Source: Leptolyngbya sp. SIO1E4
Lineage (GTDB): Bacteria; Cyanobacteriota; Cyanobacteriia; Phormidesmidales; Phormidesmidaceae
Length of the DNA: 64,000 bases
Assembly (NCBI GenBank): GCA_010672825.2
Contig: JAAHFU020000001.1
Location: 1,488,001 to 1,552,000 of the forward strand
Direction: 5' to 3'
Shown here: positions 61,817 through 64,000 of the stretch, in pieces
Layout: every line of letters begins with the position of its first letter
How positions within the stretch are numbered: position 1 is the first letter of the stretch
Position numbers and translations under genes: made by a program
The notes under the pieces: model-generated
Told to the model about the DNA's origin: nothing
The model's input: the letters and a program-made list of their open reading frames with translations, nothing else
Databases searched by the model: none

Positions 61817-61894
61817 TAGGGAGTCTCAAATCACCGCACATTTATCGTCGGTGATAAGCCAACCATTGCTGACTTTTTAGTATGTGGTTATTGA
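61817..61894 (+). pseudogene. fossil fragment of a glutathione S-transferase gene
   Basis: A stop-bounded frame of about 25 codons encodes GVSNHRTFIVGDKPTIADFL then VCGY. It aligns with the C-terminal LSDQRKFIIGDEPTIADFSL and CGY of the GST at 32924. Nothing else of the gene remains. It is an eroded duplicate or a relic of a second GST. Confidence 0.65.
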
Positions 61895-62194
61895 CAGCTT
61901 GCCGAAGCAAAAGAAGAGAAAAAGGGGCTCAAGGCTCAGAATTTCGCATGAGCTAGCCAGGGAATTGCTGAGAGAGAAAATACTGTTACCGTTGAGGCAG
62001 ATTTAGACAGATGTCAAAATTTATGCCTGACAAAGACAACAAAACCTGCCCTTATCGGTATTATCTAGCGCTGCAAGAATAGTCGTAGGTCAAGGCAATC
62101 TGCAAGAGGTTAAGAATTGAGTTTATGTTGTCAATGAACGAACAAGCAGGCTGATAGCATTGTTTAATTTTCTTATTGTTCTTGAAGGCAAAGT
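61895..62194. other. gene-free stretch before the LysE-type gene
   Basis: With the fossil above, it makes a 429-base gap. The bases are AT-rich with no clear hairpin or frame. An AAGG at 62185-62188 precedes the next ATG. Confidence 0.4.
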
Positions 62195-62830
62195 ATGCTC
62201 GGAACTCATAACCTTTCTGCTTTCCTACTCTCCAGCTTTTTACTCTGGATTACCCCGGGTACAGACACCATGTATATCCTTGCCCGTAGTATTTCACAAG
62301 GTCGCCAAGCTGGGTTGGTGTCAGCCCTGGGGATCGGTAGTGGAATCTTGGTTCACACCATCTTTGCCGCGTTTGGCTTGTCTGCCATCTTGGCCACCTC
62401 GGCTTGGGCGTTTACAACAATCAAGTTTGCTGGGGCTGCCTATCTCATCTATTTAGGAATTCAGGCTTGGTTGAAAAAGTCTAAACCTTTGTCATCACCA
62501 GAAATCCACTCAATGAATAATTGGCAAACCTATCGCCAGGGAATTTTAACGAATGTTCTTAACCCTAAAGTAGCCATCTTCTTCCTCGCATTTCTCCCTC
62601 AGTTTGTGGATACAACAGCCGGGTTTGGAGCCTTACCCTTTTTACTATTAGGGGTTGTGTTTGTGATTGGCGGTACGGCCTGGTGTTTGATATTAGCTGG
62701 ATTTGCTGCAGTAACCACAAGTAAGGTGAGAGGCAATGAAGCATTTTCAGCCTGGTTAGAGCGGGTTACAGGGTGTGTGTATATCGCGTTAGGGTTAAAC
62801 CTGATCAGCAACAAATCCCAGCCAGCATAA
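62195..62830 (+). CDS. LysE/RhtB family amino-acid exporter
   Basis: The protein has 211 residues with about six membrane helices. SFLLWITPGTDTMYILARSI and GRQAGLVSALGIGSGILVHT carry the family's conserved Pro-Gly-x-D and G-x-x-x-G motifs, and ILTNVLNPKVAIFFLAFLPQ is the second hallmark. RhtB and RhtC members export homoserine and threonine; others export different amino acids. Its position after a Thr-controlled thrS2 is suggestive but it is 430 bases away with no shared transcript shown. Confidence 0.92.
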   Translation: MLGTHNLSAFLLSSFLLWITPGTDTMYILARSISQGRQAGLVSALGIGSGILVHTIFAAFGLSAILATSAWAFTTIKFAGAAYLIYLGIQAWLKKSKPLSSPEIHSMNNWQTYRQGILTNVLNPKVAIFFLAFLPQFVDTTAGFGALPFLLLGVVFVIGGTAWCLILAGFAAVTTSKVRGNEAFSAWLERVTGCVYIALGLNLISNKSQPA

Positions 62831-63010
62831 TCTGATTGCAACCTAGAGCTCAGCCCCTGTCTTGAGGGCGATATCACCGGTGATCTAACGTTATCGGTTC
62901 GTATCAGGTCTAAGAGAGGCAAGCCTATCCATCACAATCGAAGTGGAGGAAACTAGGCAGACAGGGAAAATTAGGAGGAGAGACTTTTCAGGGCACCTTG
63001 AGCTATGCCA

Positions 63011-63074
63011 AAGAAAAGATGAGACGCACTTGTAGGGTAAGCGTTGTACTCTACAAATGCGTTTTAGCCTCATC
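63011..63074 (-). terminator. long terminator hairpin of the second PEP-CTERM gene
   Basis: GATGAG (63018-63023) pairs with CTCATC (63069-63074), and ACGCACTTGTAG (63024-63035) with CTACAAATGCGT (63051-63062) at 11 of 12 positions. On the reverse strand the stem is followed by TTTTCTTT. It begins 15 bases after the stop. Confidence 0.75.
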
Positions 63075-63088
63075 TCCAGCTGAGTGTT

Positions 63089-63658
63089 TTAGGCGTGCTT
63101 GCGCTTGAACGCAGAACCAGCACCGATCGCACCGACCGCCAGCAAACCAAGCATTGAAGCAGGTTCAGGAATAGGTTCAGGTTCAGTGACCGTCTCACTG
63201 ATGGTGACTGTACCACTGACGAAATTAGACGGTAAAACTCCATCCCGGTTAACTTGACTAAATAGTAGAGGAACATCTCCTACTGTTGTCAATTGACCAA
63301 CATCGCTAATAAAGAAAAAAGATGCGTTATTAAAAAGTCCGGTATTTTTGTTTACGCCGAACACACTCGCACCTTCATCATTATTGTCAAAGGTGAGTAC
63401 ATCACCGGGTTCCCAGACAATCGTTTCTCCCGTAAAGATCCCCCCTGTTGCTGTCAGTGATCCAGTGATGGCGGTACAACATGTTGGATCATCATCATAG
63501 GTAAATGAACCATCTACCACTTCACCATTACTAAAGTTCAGGTTATCGAAAGTAATTGTAAAACTTGCAGCCTGAGCTGCTCCTCCTGCGCCTAAAACGG
63601 CAAATACTGCTCCAGCAGCAACCATTGAACACTTGCTCGCGAGAGTTGAAGTAGTCAT
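63089..63658 (-). CDS. PEP-CTERM sorting domain exported protein
   Basis: The protein has 189 residues from ATG 63658; a start at 63673 would add five. It has a signal peptide (CSMVAAGAVFAVLGAGGAAQ then AA) and the C-terminal signal IPEPAS, a hydrophobic helix, and basic FKRKHA. The mature part is a beta-rich domain of about 130 residues with a Cys-Cys pair (DDDPTCCTAITG). It is unrelated in sequence to the PEP-CTERM protein at 6156. It is processed by an exosortase encoded elsewhere and probably ends up in the envelope or matrix. Confidence 0.9.
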   Translation of the reverse strand: MTTSTLASKCSMVAAGAVFAVLGAGGAAQAASFTITFDNLNFSNGEVVDGSFTYDDDPTCCTAITGSLTATGGIFTGETIVWEPGDVLTFDNNDEGASVFGVNKNTGLFNNASFFFISDVGQLTTVGDVPLLFSQVNRDGVLPSNFVSGTVTISETVTEPEPIPEPASMLGLLAVGAIGAGSAFKRKHA

Positions 63659-64000
63659 GATATTCATTTGCAAAAAATTAAGTAATTGCTTGACAATTAA
63701 TCAGTCGCTGAAATAGTCACTGAAATCGTTGCATCATATTCTCAGTAGAATCACCGGTAAAACTTGGCTCGACTCAGAGAAAAAGCCAGTAAATCACAGG
63801 GTTTTCTTGTCTTAATTAACACTTTCCTGTCACTCAGTCAGATGACTCACTCATGCGTGAATGGACTCAATATCTCTGTGAATCCAGAGACAGCATCCTA
63901 GAAGAGTAGATAAACACCTGGAAAGCAGGACTTATCGCAACTGATAGGGATTGAACTATTAGCTGATGCACCAGGACATGATCTGTAAGATGCATGGAGC
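63659..64000. other. 342-base region upstream of the second PEP-CTERM gene
   Basis: Two adjacent 12-base units, AGTCGCTGAAAT (63703-63714) and AGTCACTGAAAT (63715-63726), lie about 45-70 bases upstream of the gene start and could be an operator. No other gene or RNA is seen to the window edge. Confidence 0.4.

Noticed and set aside
1-64000. The many GCGATCGC palindromes as specific operators
   Set aside because: They are HIP1 sites, which are abundant genome-wide in cyanobacteria, inside and outside genes.
1-64000. tRNA or rRNA genes
   Set aside because: No cloverleaf with a GTTCRANNC T-arm or rRNA segment was recognised; GTTCAATC occurrences belong to the dispersed repeat.

Overview
The window is chromosomal DNA from a filamentous-type cyanobacterium of moderate GC content. 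The evidence is a dense scatter of HIP1 octamers (GCGATCGC), cyanobacterial or plastid marker families (Ycf20, Ycf34, DUF3143 next to a J-domain protein, a YaaW-type protein, an N-terminally extended RecG), two PEP-CTERM surface proteins, large WD40/STAND and kinase-WD40 proteins, and RTX-type secreted proteins. No rRNA, tRNA, CRISPR array, transposase or phage module was recognised. Most genes are single-gene units, as is usual in these genomes. The few tight pairs are pentapeptide protein-ycf20, azoR-MFS, tldD-pmbA, J-domain protein-DUF3143 and the methyltransferase-HTH protein pair.

Layout. 0-5.5 kb: a truncated gene tail, a Uma2 nuclease-like protein, a homocysteine methyltransferase, a VOC gene cut off by a repeat, DUF423, and KDPG aldolase. 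6-14 kb: a PEP-CTERM protein, ycf20 with an RDD-HEAT-pentapeptide fusion, and a 1200-residue STAND NTPase with WD40 repeats. 14-19 kb: two large extracellular proteins, one with five copies of an FxxEGR-type 43-residue repeat and one with RTX repeats followed by a 26-copy Asp-Pro minisatellite. 19-33 kb: housekeeping and metabolic genes, including two aldo/keto reductases, an FAD oxidoreductase, cca, ycf34, a kinase-WD40 protein and an LD-carboxypeptidase. 33-41 kb: GST, GNAT, mutS, gloB, rnc and a Gfo/Idh/MocA oxidoreductase. 41.5-47.5 kb: a more AT-rich accessory stretch with an orphan membrane protein, a methyltransferase, the azoR-MFS operon facing a decayed HTH regulator, and a GNAT gene. 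48-59 kb: Uma2, recG, a GPH-type transporter, hisG, an ABC exporter, and tldD-pmbA. 59.4-64 kb: a cupin protein, a compact second threonyl-tRNA synthetase behind what looks like a complete Thr-codon attenuator, a LysE/RhtB exporter, and a second PEP-CTERM protein.

Two things stand out. First, thrS2 is preceded by a 19-codon leader peptide containing ten Thr codons, then a GC-rich terminator, and a segment just before the leader stop codon can pair with the terminator's 5' arm. This is the architecture of ribosome-mediated transcription attenuation (as in enterobacterial thrL), here controlling an aminoacyl-tRNA synthetase in a cyanobacterium. A second terminator with a competing helix lies about 0.5 kb further upstream, behind a good consensus promoter. 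Second, at least thirteen copies of a 96-bp element with TATAGC/GCTATA ends and a core able to form a G-quadruplex are scattered through the window. Two copies sit exactly at the broken ends of genes, which suggests that the family has been mobile.

Decay is visible elsewhere: a frameshifted and truncated winged-helix regulator, a frameshifted C-terminal gene remnant beside gloB, and a fossil of a glutathione S-transferase. Family assignments come from reading the translations and rest on recalled motifs. No database search was possible.
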